64,000 nt of DNA, taken from the NCBI RefSeq assembly GCF_027460065.1, contig NZ_JAPYZZ010000017.1, positions 550-64,549 on the forward strand, written 5' to 3'. This DNA is from Martinezella rhizogenes. GTDB lineage: Bacteria; Pseudomonadota; Alphaproteobacteria; Rhizobiales; Rhizobiaceae. The translations under genes and the position numbers were made by a program. This document shows positions 54,711-64,000 of the stretch, piece after piece. The notes under the pieces are model-generated. The model was not told where the DNA came from. It did not search any database and was given only the letters and a program-made list of their open reading frames with translations. Within the stretch, counting starts at the first letter, position 1. Each line of letters opens with the position of its first letter.

Positions 54711-54871
54711 GCCGTCCGTTCAACACCACCGTGGCACAGGTCTGGGCAGCCTTCCTTTCCAGAGGTTCTTCCTTTCTCGCCATTCTTTTCGGTCATCCGT
54801 CAATGCTGCCGCGGAGCGAGGCGCCAAGGGCTGGCAATTGTGCAATCGCAATGGTTGAGGAGATGCACGCG
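54711..54871. other. Place of trbK, no intact trbK seen
   Basis: Ti-type operons usually carry the small entry-exclusion gene trbK here. A GTG at 54707 overlaps the trbJ stop (GTGA) and opens a frame with a hydrophobic stretch (VWAAFLSRGSSFLAILFG) that runs on into trbL. It is therefore either an extended TrbL start or a decayed trbK read through. A neighbouring frame ends CNRNG at 54858, hinting at a frameshift. Confidence 0.4.
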
Positions 54872-56053
54872 ATGGCAGTCCAATCACGTCGACAGGCCGT
54901 CATACTCGCCGGCGTCACATGCCTCCTCGTGAGCACACCGGTTTTTGCGCAGCAGGGCCAAGTCCTGACCGAACTTGAAAACCAGGTCTCCGCAGCCGCG
55001 AAAGGCTGGGAAGCGACGATCATGGACGCAGCACGATCATTGTTCTGGATCCTTGCAGGGATAGAAGTCGGCATCGCTGCGGTCTGGCTGGCATTGCAGG
55101 CGGCGTCACTTGATAGCTGGTTCGCCGAACTCGTCCGGCGGATCATGTTCATCGGCTTCTTCGCCTTTGTGCTCGCCCAGGGCCCTGCATTCGCGAAAGC
55201 GGTCGTCGATAGTCTTTATCAGATTGGCGCAGGTGATGGTTCCGCATCACCGGCCGAGGTCTTCGATGCCGGAATTCGGGTGGCGTCGCAGATCTCGCAG
55301 CAAGCCAAATTCGGCGTGTTCGAGGACAATGCGCTTGCGATCGCAGCCGTCCTTGCCATGGGTATCGTCGTCATCTGCTTTTCGCTGGTCGCGGCGATCT
55401 TCATTGCCGTGATGGTCGAAATGTATGTCGGTTTGCTGGCCGGAATGATCATGCTCGGCCTCGGAGGCTCTTCGTTTACCAAGGACTTTGCCATTCGCTA
55501 TCTGACCTATGCCTTTGGCGTCGGCATGAAGCTCATGGCACTCGTCATGATCGCAAGGATCGGATCCGATGCTCTTCTCAGCCTCGCGCGGGCCCCTGCG
55601 ACTGAAACCGATCAGTTCATCACGACGCTTGCGATCGCCGGCATATCTGTCGTCGTGTTCATCATCGCCATGTACGTCCCCAACATCATCCAGGGTGTCG
55701 TCCAGGGCGTCTCCATCTCTGGCGGCATGGAAGCCATTCGTCATGGTGGCCAGGCGGCCACATTTGCGGCGGGCGGCGTATTTCTAGCTGCGGGTGCAGC
55801 GAGCACCGGTTTCAAAACGGCCCAATCTTCCAGGGCGGCAGGCTCCTCATTTGCCGGCGCGGCCCTGCGCGGCATGGCGACGGGACTTGTTTCAGCCGGC
55901 GCGGCCACGGGGTCGGCGGCCAAAGAAAAGGCGATCGGGTCGCCGGGTGCGAATACCGGCTCGATCATGGGACTGGCAAATGCCAAGCTTGACCAGAGCC
56001 GCGCAGCTCAAGTCGGTCCCAAACCACTTCGCGAACGAAACATCAGATCATAG
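54872..56053 (+). CDS. trbL: TrbL (VirB6 type) polytopic membrane protein
   Basis: 393 residues from the ATG at 54872, which has GAGGAG ahead and begins a signal-like segment ending FAQQ. A longer frame from the GTG at 54707 adds 55 residues with no family match. Several membrane helices are visible ([40 protein letters not shown]), and the C-terminus is Ala/Gly/Ser-rich. It forms the inner-membrane channel. Confidence 0.9.
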   Translation: MAVQSRRQAVILAGVTCLLVSTPVFAQQGQVLTELENQVSAAAKGWEATIMDAARSLFWILAGIEVGIAAVWLALQAASLDSWFAELVRRIMFIGFFAFVLAQGPAFAKAVVDSLYQIGAGDGSASPAEVFDAGIRVASQISQQAKFGVFEDNALAIAAVLAMGIVVICFSLVAAIFIAVMVEMYVGLLAGMIMLGLGGSSFTKDFAIRYLTYAFGVGMKLMALVMIARIGSDALLSLARAPATETDQFITTLAIAGISVVVFIIAMYVPNIIQGVVQGVSISGGMEAIRHGGQAATFAAGGVFLAAGAASTGFKTAQSSRAAGSSFAGAALRGMATGLVSAGAATGSAAKEKAIGSPGANTGSIMGLANAKLDQSRAAQVGPKPLRERNIRS

Positions 56054-56070
56054 ACAGGAAGGCAGAGAGC

Positions 56071-56733
56071 ATGGCAGCAAACCAGCCGCCCGAAAGCCCT
56101 TATCTCGCGGCACGCCAGGAATGGACGGAACGATACGGCACCTACGTCCAGTCCGCCCGCGCGTGGCGTACCGTCGGCATTCTTGGACTGTCGATGGCCG
56201 TGATCGGCTTCACCTATGCGATGTATCTCAGCACGCAGGTCAGACTTGTGCCCTACATCGTCGAGGTCGACAAACTCGGAACCTCAGTGGCGGCTGGCTT
56301 CCCCCAGCAGATCGAATATGCCGATGCCAGGGTCGTGCGGGCGACGCTTGCAACTTTCGTGACCAGCTTCCGATCAATCACGCCCGACGCCCTAGTCCAG
56401 AAGCAATATATCGACCGCACCTACGCACTTCTTCGAACCTCCGATCCATCTACCGAGAAGATCAATGCCTGGTTTCGCGGGAACTCCCCATTTGAAAGGG
56501 CGAAGACGTCAACGGTCGCCATCGAGGTCAATAATATCGTGGCGCTCTCAAACCAGTCATACCAGATCGACTGGACCGAATTTGAACGCGACCGCAAAGG
56601 CAAGGAAACCGGAACCAGGCGATTTCGCGGAGTGGTGACCGTCGCACTGACGGCGCCCCAGGACGAGGCGATCATTCGCCTCAACCCGATCGGCCTTTAT
56701 GTCCGGGACTTCGACTGGACGGCACAGCTTTAG
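56071..56733 (+). CDS. trbF: TrbF (VirB8 type) assembly factor
   Basis: 220 residues. A short cytosolic N-terminus is followed by one membrane helix ([20 protein letters not shown], about 31-50) and a periplasmic VirB8/NTF2-like domain ending [12 protein letters not shown]. The start is behind AGGAAGGCAGAGAGC. Confidence 0.94.
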   Translation: MAANQPPESPYLAARQEWTERYGTYVQSARAWRTVGILGLSMAVIGFTYAMYLSTQVRLVPYIVEVDKLGTSVAAGFPQQIEYADARVVRATLATFVTSFRSITPDALVQKQYIDRTYALLRTSDPSTEKINAWFRGNSPFERAKTSTVAIEVNNIVALSNQSYQIDWTEFERDRKGKETGTRRFRGVVTVALTAPQDEAIIRLNPIGLYVRDFDWTAQL

Positions 56734-56748
56734 GGCAGGGGAAATCAC

Positions 56749-57567
56749 ATGCAGACAGCAGGATTGATCGCAGCCGCGGGCTGCCTGGCGGGGCTCGTTC
56801 TTGCCGATTGCGGCATGGCGCAGACCATGACATCGAACGAGGTGAAGGGCACCACGATTTCGCAAAAGTGGCGGGGCACGCCGGGACTGGTCACAACCGG
56901 TCCTGATGGCAAGGTCATCTTCCTGTTCGGGGAAACCCAGCCTTCCGTCATATGTTCGCCGCTTCAGGTCTGCGACATCGAACTGCAAGGCGGTGAAATC
57001 GTTCGCGACGTTCTCGTCGGCGACACCGTCAGATGGAAAATCGAACCCGCTACGTCCGGCGCTACCGGGGGGCAGGCAATTCACCTGATCGTCAAACCTT
57101 CCGAGCCCGGACTTATTACCTCCATGGTGGTGACCACATCGCGGCGGACCTATCATATCCAGCTCAAATCCCATGCAAGTCAATACATGGCGAGGGTGGG
57201 TTTTTCCTATCAGGAAGACGTGTCGACCAAACTTGCGGACGTCAATGCACGGCTCGATACAGGCGGCATGGCCGGCTCCGCTCCCGATAGACTGAACTTT
57301 TCCTATACAGTGAGTGGAAGCGCGTCCTGGCGGCCGCAGCGCGTCTATTCGGACGGAGCAAAGACCTATATCCAGTTCCCCCGCTCGATATCCGCAACGG
57401 ATGCACCTGTGCTGTTCGTCGTCAGCGGCGGCCAGAACCGTATCGTCAATTATCGCATGAAAAACGGCATGATGGTCATCGATTACGCGGTGGACAAGGC
57501 TGTGCTCGTCTCCGGGATCGGCTGGAACCAGGAGAAGATCACCATCCGGCGAGGGACCGACCGATGA
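56749..57567 (+). CDS. trbG: TrbG (VirB9 type) outer-membrane complex protein
   Basis: 272 residues. A signal peptide (residues 1-24) is followed by the VirB9/CagX pattern: [20 protein letters not shown], then [10 protein letters not shown], and [20 protein letters not shown]. The C-terminal domain ends in [20 protein letters not shown]. It overlaps trbH by four bases. Confidence 0.94.
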   Translation: MQTAGLIAAAGCLAGLVLADCGMAQTMTSNEVKGTTISQKWRGTPGLVTTGPDGKVIFLFGETQPSVICSPLQVCDIELQGGEIVRDVLVGDTVRWKIEPATSGATGGQAIHLIVKPSEPGLITSMVVTTSRRTYHIQLKSHASQYMARVGFSYQEDVSTKLADVNARLDTGGMAGSAPDRLNFSYTVSGSASWRPQRVYSDGAKTYIQFPRSISATDAPVLFVVSGGQNRIVNYRMKNGMMVIDYAVDKAVLVSGIGWNQEKITIRRGTDR

Positions 57568-58001
57568 GGTGGGTAATCACCGCCGTCAGCGTCCTCTCCG
57601 TTCTATCCGGTTGCCAGACCGGAAGCGACATACTGACCTCCAACTCCAGGCCCGCCACTGTCACCGGCCCTACCGCAAGCGCAATTGCCGGCGATATGGC
57701 AGGCCGTTTTGCCGAGCAGGTGGGACCTCCCGGCACAATGACCTTCAAAATGGTCAAGGACAGCTCCGAATATGCCACAGCGCTCGAGGCGGCGATCAAA
57801 GGATGGGGCTATACCATCGTTACCGATGGCAGGGTCGGCAAGAAAGAGACGCCGGTCGATATCTCATGGTCAGTCGACAGTCTCGACGGCCAGATACTCG
57901 CCCGTCTGAGCACACCGCTGATAGCGATCAGCCGCGCCTACACGACGACGAAAACAGGCGCGATGCCTGCCAGTCCGCTTTCGATCCTGCAGAAGAACTG
58001 A
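57564..58001 (+). CDS. trbH: TrbH lipoprotein
   Basis: 145 residues. A lipobox LSGC near residue 18 marks it as an outer-membrane lipoprotein with a VirB7-like role in anchoring the core complex. The start overlaps the trbG stop (ATGA). The C-terminal half is beta-rich. Confidence 0.9.
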   Translation: MRWVITAVSVLSVLSGCQTGSDILTSNSRPATVTGPTASAIAGDMAGRFAEQVGPPGTMTFKMVKDSSEYATALEAAIKGWGYTIVTDGRVGKKETPVDISWSVDSLDGQILARLSTPLIAISRAYTTTKTGAMPASPLSILQKN

Positions 58002-58014
58002 GGGAATCCGGATC

Positions 58015-59307
58015 ATGGTTCAATCGCTTCACCTCGGAACGACTGATGACACTGATCATCAGGATGGCATGCGGCGTGTCAACCGCCTGCCGATCATCGT
58101 CGCCGTCGTCATTATCATGTTGTTTTTTGGCGCCGTCGTCCTGGGCCTGTCCTGGCGGGGGCTTTCGTTCAATCGCAGCAACGCACCGGACAGCGCCTCG
58201 AACGCACCGGCGACCAATTTCGCCGACCGACTGAAACGGGGCGTGACAAACGGGATCATCGGCGAGCCCGAGCCGAAAGAGATGTTTCAGCCGAGCCCTG
58301 TCATCATTGAACGAGAGGCTGAAAAGGACACTCCGGTCACGCACGAGGTAGGTCCTGAACGGCAATCACGAATCGAGCCGGAAGACGAATGGAAGGCCCG
58401 GCTGAAACGCGAACAGGACGAGCAGATCGTTCGTGAAGCGCAGCGTCAGCGGATGGCAAGCCTCCAAGCGCGGGCAAGCGCCCTGGAATCACCTTTGACG
58501 GTCGATATCTCCGATATCGGAAAAAGCGACACCGACCGCGTGGGCGACCGCCGCCAATCCTTGAACGCGCAGCCAGACAGCGCATCGGATCTCTATGGTG
58601 CCGCAATGAAATCCGGACTTTTCGGACAGAATGTCGACCCAAACGCCCAGACCTCCAAGGAGGATTTCTTCAATCAAGACATCAAAAATCTTGGGTATCT
58701 GCCCAACCAGATCGTGCCGCAGCGCTCACATTTTGAGTTGAAGCGAGGCTCGGTGATCCCGGCGACGTTGATCACGGGACTGAACTCCGACCTGCCCGGA
58801 AGGATTTCCGCGCAGGTCAGCCAGAACGTTTATGACAGCGCCACTGGTTATAGGCTCCTCATCCCGCAAGGCACGAAGCTGTTCGGGCGTTACGATTCCA
58901 AGGTATCGTTCGGGCAGGAACGGGTCCTCGTCATCTGGACCGACCTGATCTTTCCGGACGGGTCGACGCTTCAGATCGGCGGAATGGCGGGTACTGATGC
59001 CCAGGGCTATGGTGGCTTCAGGGACAAGGTCGATCGTCATCTCTGGCGGACCTTCGGTTCCGCTGCGCTTGTCGCCATGATCGGCACGGGCATCGACATG
59101 TCGATGCCGGACAATTCGACGCGTGCCAGGCAGGATACTGCCTCGGATGCGGCGCGTCGGAACTTTGCCGAAAGCTTCGGCCGGGTTGCCGAGCAGACAA
59201 TCATGAAGACGCTGAACGTGCAGCCCACCATCAGGATTCGCCCAGGATACAAGTTCAATGTCCTGGTTGATCAGGATATAATCTTTCCCGGTTCGTATCG
59301 AAATTAA
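58015..59307 (+). CDS. trbI: TrbI (VirB10 type) energy-sensing scaffold
   Basis: 430 residues. The N-terminal membrane helix is about 26-46 (LPIIVAVVIIMLFFGAVVLG). A charged, Glu/Arg-rich linker follows, then the VirB10 C-terminal domain (HFELKRGSVIPATLITGLNS, and GYKFNVLVDQDIIFPG at the end). It is the last gene of the trb operon; 219 bp separate it from traR. Confidence 0.94.
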   Translation: MVQSLHLGTTDDTDHQDGMRRVNRLPIIVAVVIIMLFFGAVVLGLSWRGLSFNRSNAPDSASNAPATNFADRLKRGVTNGIIGEPEPKEMFQPSPVIIEREAEKDTPVTHEVGPERQSRIEPEDEWKARLKREQDEQIVREAQRQRMASLQARASALESPLTVDISDIGKSDTDRVGDRRQSLNAQPDSASDLYGAAMKSGLFGQNVDPNAQTSKEDFFNQDIKNLGYLPNQIVPQRSHFELKRGSVIPATLITGLNSDLPGRISAQVSQNVYDSATGYRLLIPQGTKLFGRYDSKVSFGQERVLVIWTDLIFPDGSTLQIGGMAGTDAQGYGGFRDKVDRHLWRTFGSAALVAMIGTGIDMSMPDNSTRARQDTASDAARRNFAESFGRVAEQTIMKTLNVQPTIRIRPGYKFNVLVDQDIIFPGSYRN

Positions 59308-59526
59308 AATCGACTTTCGCTGGCGTCGATGAACTGCCATATACCTGAAACTATTTTATACTATACGAGCCTGCGCGAGCGATATATTTTCTTGATAGGC
59401 AATTTTGCCCGGTGGCAACGATGATGTTTCGCATTTGTCTGCAGTTATATGGCCTCTCCAAGAGGTGCTCGAGCCTGATGACGGCAATCCTTTTTCATTC
59501 ATGGCTTCAATCGAAGGAGGCTTGGG

Positions 59527-60228
59527 TTGGACCAATGGTTTGAGCGTTTAACCGAGCGCGTCACGCTCGCGCAGGACGAGGCGTCGGTAAAGGCGATCCT
59601 GGAAAAATTAACCCGCGAGGTGGGGTTCAACGCATATGCATATTTGAGCGTTCAGGCGGGAACGCAAGTCGCCATCTCAAATTATGAACCGGACTGGCAA
59701 AAGCGATATTTCGAAAAGTCCTATGCCAAGATCGATCCGGTCGTGCGCAACGCACGCGATCAGCTTGAAGCATTTGCTTGGTCAAACGAGACCTCGTTCA
59801 GAACAAGCAAAGAGCGGCGCACCTTCTATGGCGAGGCGGCCGAATTCGGGATCCGGTCCGGCATCACAATTCCGATCAAGAGCGGTTTTGGACGAATGGC
59901 CATGCTGACCCTGGCATCAAAGGAAGCAGAATTTGCCAAAGCGCAGGCGGTCAACCCGGTGCGCGCGGCATCTGCCGTTGCACTTCTCCATTCGCGGCTC
60001 GAACGCCTGGGTACCAGGCCAACCCAACAGACGCCGATTCGAATGAAGTCCGATGAGTTGATCTGCTTGCGTTGGTCGGCCGAGGGAAAGCCCATGAAGG
60101 CGATCGCCATCATCGAAAATACGAGCTATTCAAACGTCGCTTTCTTTCTCCGCAACGCAAAATCCGCTCTGGGGGCGACAAGCCTGCCGCAAGCAACCGC
60201 GATGGCAAAGGAGCTCGGCCTGATCTAG
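59527..60228 (+). CDS. traR: Quorum-sensing activator TraR (LuxR family)
   Basis: 233 residues from a TTG with AAGGAGG seven bases upstream. The AHL-binding domain keeps the key residues: DWQKRYFEKSYAKIDPVV holds the Trp, Tyr and Asp, and EAFAWSNE the second Trp; GIRSGITIPIKSG matches TraR closely. The C-terminal LuxR HTH is diverged (CLRWSAEGKPMKAIAIIENT). It should respond to the TraI product and activate tra/trb and rep genes, and be held by TraM. Confidence 0.88.
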   Translation: MDQWFERLTERVTLAQDEASVKAILEKLTREVGFNAYAYLSVQAGTQVAISNYEPDWQKRYFEKSYAKIDPVVRNARDQLEAFAWSNETSFRTSKERRTFYGEAAEFGIRSGITIPIKSGFGRMAMLTLASKEAEFAKAQAVNPVRAASAVALLHSRLERLGTRPTQQTPIRMKSDELICLRWSAEGKPMKAIAIIENTSYSNVAFFLRNAKSALGATSLPQATAMAKELGLI

Positions 60229-60235
60229 GGTCTGG

Positions 60236-60560
60236 ATTCGTTGATCACGGCCAGAAGACGACTGCCGTTGCGATACGGATTGGTTAGGTCCGGTGCCTCG
60301 GCAATATCCACCGAAGGGAAGCAGAACCTCCCCTGCATCAGCAAACGCAGCAACAACTATTTTCGTCGCTTGATCATTTACGGAGCAAGGTCATGCTTGA
60401 TGCATCTCGATCGCGACCAGGATTGTCTTGGCGCCTGAATCGATGCTTTGCGGCTGAGAATACGCGTTAACAAGGTGACCGAGCTTTGGCTGCCAAGCTG
60501 GCCCGTGTCGTTTGGGTCGTCCTAACGAAGCCGGGGGCCACGTACATGCGCCAGATCGCA
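60236..60560 (+). pseudogene. IS110-family transposase remnant
   Basis: TEGKQNLPCISKRSNNYFRR, then LIIYGARSCLMHLDRDQDCL, matches the C-terminal region of IS110/IS1111 transposases (GGKxxLxxISKxGNxYLRRLLIHGAR). Stops and frame changes continue to about 60560 (ELWLPSWPVSFG in the next frame). There is no N-terminal DEDD part. Not functional. Confidence 0.65.
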
Positions 60561-60593
60561 GCTTAGCCCCATCGCCTTTTTGGCCATCGACGG

Positions 60594-60863
60594 TCAAGAC
60601 ACCTCCAGTATCGCGAGCACGGCGGTCAGCAAAAGATTCTCTGCCTCGACACCTTCTGCCGCGTTCAGAACCAGCTCTTCGTCTCCCCAGATGTCGTATT
60701 CCATTTCTACGCGCAGATTGCCCCGTTCCAGCACGGCCCATGAATGATCGAGGCCACCACCCATGTCGAGCGACCATCCGTGTTCCCGCAACGCGGATAT
60801 CGCCTCGTACCAAGCGCCTTTGGATATACAAAAATGGCAAATTCGTTCCGACATTTTCGTCAC
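60594..60863 (-). CDS. Small hypothetical protein
   Basis: 89 residues (or 86 from the second Met). An alpha/beta texture (AWYEAISALREHGWSLDMGG, then a LLLTAVLAILEVS end) suggests a real cytosolic protein. No family is recognised. It stands alone on the minus strand behind the IS110 remnant. Confidence 0.5.
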   Translation of the reverse strand: MTKMSERICHFCISKGAWYEAISALREHGWSLDMGGGLDHSWAVLERGNLRVEMEYDIWGDEELVLNAAEGVEAENLLLTAVLAILEVS

Positions 60864-61021
60864 CTGTGCAAGAGTATCGCGAGTGTTGTCGCTAATGCGT
60901 CGTCCGAGGGCTCATGTATTTCGGACAGAGGCTGAAAAAAACTGCGACATTGTTGACGCCATTGCGAATATCGAGTCCATCATCCGGAAAACATTTACAC
61001 ATCGCGGCGGCGAAAAGGAAT

Positions 61022-61321
61022 ATGATGCGCTTTCTCCTCATTCTTGGCTCGCTGATCGCTGGAGTTATCGTCGGCATCTACCTGTTCGGGATGATCTGGC
61101 GTACCACTGCTCCGCAAGGAGCTACAGCGATGATCGTCGGAGGAGGAACGCCAGTCGTGCTCGGGGCTTTGACGTTTCTCTGTACAAAGGCGGCCGACGG
61201 GAAGCGACCGAGCCTGAGCAACCCGCGCACATGGGTTGCCCTAGTTGGAATAACGGCAGCAGCGGCCGGGCTCTTCATGCTTCTTATCGCGACGCTTTTT
61301 CTGATCGTGCAACGCGGCTAG
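61022..61321 (+). CDS. Small membrane protein, three helices
   Basis: 99 residues from the ATG at 61022 (or 61025), after AAAAGGAAT. There are three hydrophobic segments (FLLILGSLIAGVIVGIYLFG, ATAMIVGGGTPVVLGALTFL, WVALVGITAAAAGLFMLLIA). The longer in-frame start at 60914 has no signal. Function unknown. Confidence 0.6.
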   Translation: MMRFLLILGSLIAGVIVGIYLFGMIWRTTAPQGATAMIVGGGTPVVLGALTFLCTKAADGKRPSLSNPRTWVALVGITAAAAGLFMLLIATLFLIVQRG

Positions 61322-61691
61322 CTGCCATCCGCGCTGGAGTGCTCATTGGACCAATTTGGGGTCATGTGTGGATTTTGTGGTTCTGTTGCAATTTTCCATT
61401 TTGGTCATAGTGGCCGTTGGTTGGGACGTCGATTACCGGGCAGCCTCGCGGCTTTTGAGACTCCGAGCGCGCAGTTCTGCTGCCGTCGCCGTGCCATTGC
61501 GACCGGAGGAATGGCCAGAAAATAACTCGCCCAGGCCTTATGCAAAAGAGCGATCTGATTCTTCGGATTTCCCGATTCGCAAGTCCACGCAAAAGCAATA
61601 TTGTATTCGCGGAGATCCAAAGGGTTTGAGTGCCTGTTGTCGACATCGAGGCGACAAGATTTTAACGCTAGGGTTGGGTCTCACTGGATAT
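61322..61691. other. Intergenic region, nothing recognised
   Basis: Short frames on both strands with no family resemblance and no good ribosome-binding sites. Confidence 0.4.
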
Positions 61692-62072
61692 ATGGACCAA
61701 GCTCACGCACAGTTCGGCGCAACGGGTGGCGGCGATCTGCCCACGTTTTTTGTATTTGGGCCCTGGATCATTCTACTGGCTGTAATCCTCGGCTCATGGC
61801 GGCTTTATCCAGCTGGAAGGCCGCGCCTTTGTAAGGCAATGCGTCGTGCCCTTTTTGTTTATACGTTTGTGGAGATCGTGCCGATATCGGTATGTCTTCT
61901 TTTGATGCCCATATTCAACATGGCACAATCAGCGGGTCTGTTTTTCTGGGTCGTATCAATGATGGGCGTTGTATTTTCCGGCATTGTGCTTTCTGTCTTT
62001 ATATTAGCGGCGCTGATCCTGGACTGGGTTTTCGATCTTTGCCGCAAAGAAAAAGAACACCGTGAGCGTTGA
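61692..62072 (+). CDS. Small membrane protein
   Basis: 126 residues from the ATG at 61692; the longer frame from 61356 is not convincing. About three membrane helices (FFVFGPWIILLAVILG, FVEIVPISVCLLLMPIFNMA, VVSMMGVVFSGIVLSVFILA) run into ALILDWVF, and a charged C-terminal tail ends RKEKEHRER. No family is recognised. Confidence 0.5.
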   Translation: MDQAHAQFGATGGGDLPTFFVFGPWIILLAVILGSWRLYPAGRPRLCKAMRRALFVYTFVEIVPISVCLLLMPIFNMAQSAGLFFWVVSMMGVVFSGIVLSVFILAALILDWVFDLCRKEKEHRER

Positions 62073-62126
62073 GCTTTCTCCAGATGCTAGCGGAGCACCG
62101 TTCCCGTAATAGGTTCACCGAATAGT

Positions 62127-62462
62127 TCAGTGTCCTGTCGTCCGTGGCATTTCAGGCATGTATCCCAGAATATCGAGCAGCGTCGACACAACCGTCTGCT
62201 GCGCGTGAACTGCGATCATGGCGGCGATGTAAGCCCGCGCGATCTCGAGGTCCGGTTCTTGCTCGACCGCTGCTTCCATCATTACGGCGCCTTCGCGCAG
62301 ACGACGGTGCTTTTCAAGCTCCCGAACGAGATGGCGTTCGATCTCGTCCGGCGGCTGACCGCTCATCAGCCCGAACAAGGGGCGCAGGACAAGCTTCGCC
62401 TCTGACAAGTGTCCATCGTTTTCCGGTTTGAGCATGACCAGTCCAATCAACGTTCCAGCCAC
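62127..62462 (-). CDS. traM: TraR antiactivator TraM
   Basis: 111 residues, the usual size. LRPLFGLMSGQPPDEIERHL, then HRRLRE, and the C-terminal IAAMIAVHAQQTVVSTLLDI followed by LGYMPEM match TraM of Ti-type plasmids. TraM binds TraR and blocks DNA binding below the quorum threshold. Unlike in Ti plasmids, where it lies next to traR, about 1.9 kb of remnants and small genes separate them. Confidence 0.88.
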   Translation of the reverse strand: MAGTLIGLVMLKPENDGHLSEAKLVLRPLFGLMSGQPPDEIERHLVRELEKHRRLREGAVMMEAAVEQEPDLEIARAYIAAMIAVHAQQTVVSTLLDILGYMPEMPRTTGH

Positions 62463-62518
62463 TGCAGTAAACCATCTTCGCGTGTCGCGATCCTGGAAAG
62501 TAAAAACGACCCAGGATG

Positions 62519-62559
62519 CATTTACATAATATAGTTGATAAACTTAAAGTATGTAAATG
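62519..62559. promoter_or_regulatory. Inverted repeat between traM and the XRE gene
   Basis: Perfect 10-bp arms CATTTACATA (62519-62528) and TATGTAAATG (62550-62559), two helical turns apart (centre 21 nt). It lies upstream of the XRE start and 57 bp upstream of the traM start. It could serve as an operator for the XRE protein and act on traM as well. Confidence 0.5.
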
Positions 62560-62573
62560 ACGATCTTCACCGC

Positions 62574-62786
62574 ATGGATATGCGCAAGCTGGTCGGCCGG
62601 AATTTTGCCCGCCTCCGTCGGGAAAAAGGCCTGACGCAGGAGGAGGTCGAGATACGCAGCGGCTATAGCCAGCAGTATCTGAGCGGCCTTGAAAGGGGTC
62701 GACGAAATCCGTCGATCATAACGATCTACGAGATCGCGCAGGCACTGGGCGTGAGCCATGTCGATCTAGTTAGACCCGACGAGTGA
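62574..62786 (+). CDS. Small XRE-family regulator
   Basis: 70 residues from the ATG at 62574 (or 62580). A single Cro/CI HTH (LRREKGLTQEEVEIRSGYSQ, then QYLSGLERGRRNPS, and IYEIAQALGVSH) makes up nearly the whole protein. A good palindrome is upstream, and it is divergent from traM. Regulation of traM is plausible but not shown. Confidence 0.8.
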   Translation: MDMRKLVGRNFARLRREKGLTQEEVEIRSGYSQQYLSGLERGRRNPSIITIYEIAQALGVSHVDLVRPDE

Positions 62787-63128
62787 CTATCAAGTACGGA
62801 CGCACAAATTCGGTCGCCTTTTTGTCGCAGCCGTAGTGCCATTGAGCGCCTCCTGGTGACGATGCGTTGACAAGTCTTGATATGAAGCGCGTCAGTGGCA
62901 CGCTGGCACGCTCAGAGCATCCATTTTGGCTCAGCCTGAAGATAATCTTCCAGCCCCTCCGCTAATCCCCGAAATGCTCTAAGGCGCTGCAATCGATCCT
63001 CAAGGTCTTTTCGCAGTGCGTTGTTCACGTTGCCCTCTGTCTGAGCGCACTATCGTGATCAGGCATCTTGGGCAAGTAACACCACCTCACAAATCGCAAA
63101 GATGACAAGTGTCACCTTTGCGATAGGC
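62787..63128. other. Intergenic region with a possible 38-residue ORF
   Basis: 342 bases. On the minus strand a GTG at 63028, with GAGGG seven bases upstream, opens a 38-codon frame to 62912 (NALRKDLEDRLQRLRAFRGL ... DYLQAEPKWML), helical and plausible but unsupported otherwise. A short inverted repeat lies near 63095-63122 (CAAAGATGACAAG/ CTTTGCGATAGG part), without a T-run. Confidence 0.35.

Positions 63129-64000
<872 letters not shown>

Noticed and set aside
49229-62786. Conjugative oriT and relaxase genes (traA, traC, traD, traG)
   Set aside because: None is visible near the trb operon. The only relaxase-like sequence is the broken fragment at 6770-7770, which lacks a catalytic domain.

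Overview
The window looks like part of a large plasmid, or a plasmid-derived replicon, of a Rhizobiales alphaproteobacterium (Rhizobium, Agrobacterium or Ochrobactrum type). The reasons are a complete repABC replication/partition cassette on the minus strand (about 45.1-48.8 kb), a divergent Ti-type quorum-regulated mating-pair-formation operon (traI-trbBCDEJ-L-FGHI, 49.2-59.3 kb), its regulators traR and traM, and a DUF1612/HTH (RHE_PE00001-type) gene. Species cannot be fixed from sequence reading alone.

Layout. 1-12 kb is a patchwork of accessory metabolism and decayed mobile DNA: an autotransporter C-terminus, a secreted esterase, a SUKH-like protein, a frameshifted IS1182-type element and a MITE with the same ends, DinB/TetR/MFS genes, a frameshifted relaxase-like fragment, VOC, serine hydrolase, PEP-mutase-like and metallo-hydrolase genes. 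11.8-16.6 kb holds a Fic protein, a 787-residue tyrosine-recombinase-like protein and an XRE regulator behind a perfect palindrome. 16.8-19.8 kb has two paralogous Cys-nucleophile alpha/beta hydrolases divergent from a LysR regulator. A tRNA 3'-half-like sequence lies near 20.0 kb.

20.1-34.9 kb is a conflict/defence island and the most interesting part. On the plus strand are a small HTH protein, a TIR-coiled-coil protein, a small overlapping ORF and a 1216-residue protein with zinc ribbon, Ser/Thr-kinase, P-loop ATPase and a C-terminal GFEER-motif domain. Converging on it from the minus strand is a tight five-gene operon: a 991-residue protein with GHKL ATPase modules at both ends and a DHp-like histidine box, a receiver-domain protein, a 5-cytosine DNA methyltransferase, a Vsr-type endonuclease and a 90-residue protein. 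It reads as a restriction-modification-like system joined to two-component-type signalling.

35.0-39.3 kb carries the DUF1612/HTH gene, a DUF7673-like gene, an integrase, debris of a second integrase, and two identical perfect palindromes resembling repABC parS centromeres. 39.35-44.8 kb is a composite unit bounded by 86-bp inverted repeats, each tied to a decayed Tn3-family tnpA/tnpR pair. Its cargo is a VOC gene, an unknown gene and a chemoreceptor ending in a CheR-binding-type pentapeptide. After traR come an IS110-type remnant, small membrane/hypothetical genes, traM, an XRE regulator with its own inverted repeat, and the C-terminal part of an RtcB-type RNA ligase running off the end.

The plasmid backbone would work in the known way: RepA/RepB partition through parS, RepC initiates and is limited by a counter-transcribed RNA between repB and repC, TraI makes the acyl-homoserine lactone, TraR activates and TraM restrains. 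The relaxase/DNA-processing genes (traA, traG etc.) are not in this window.
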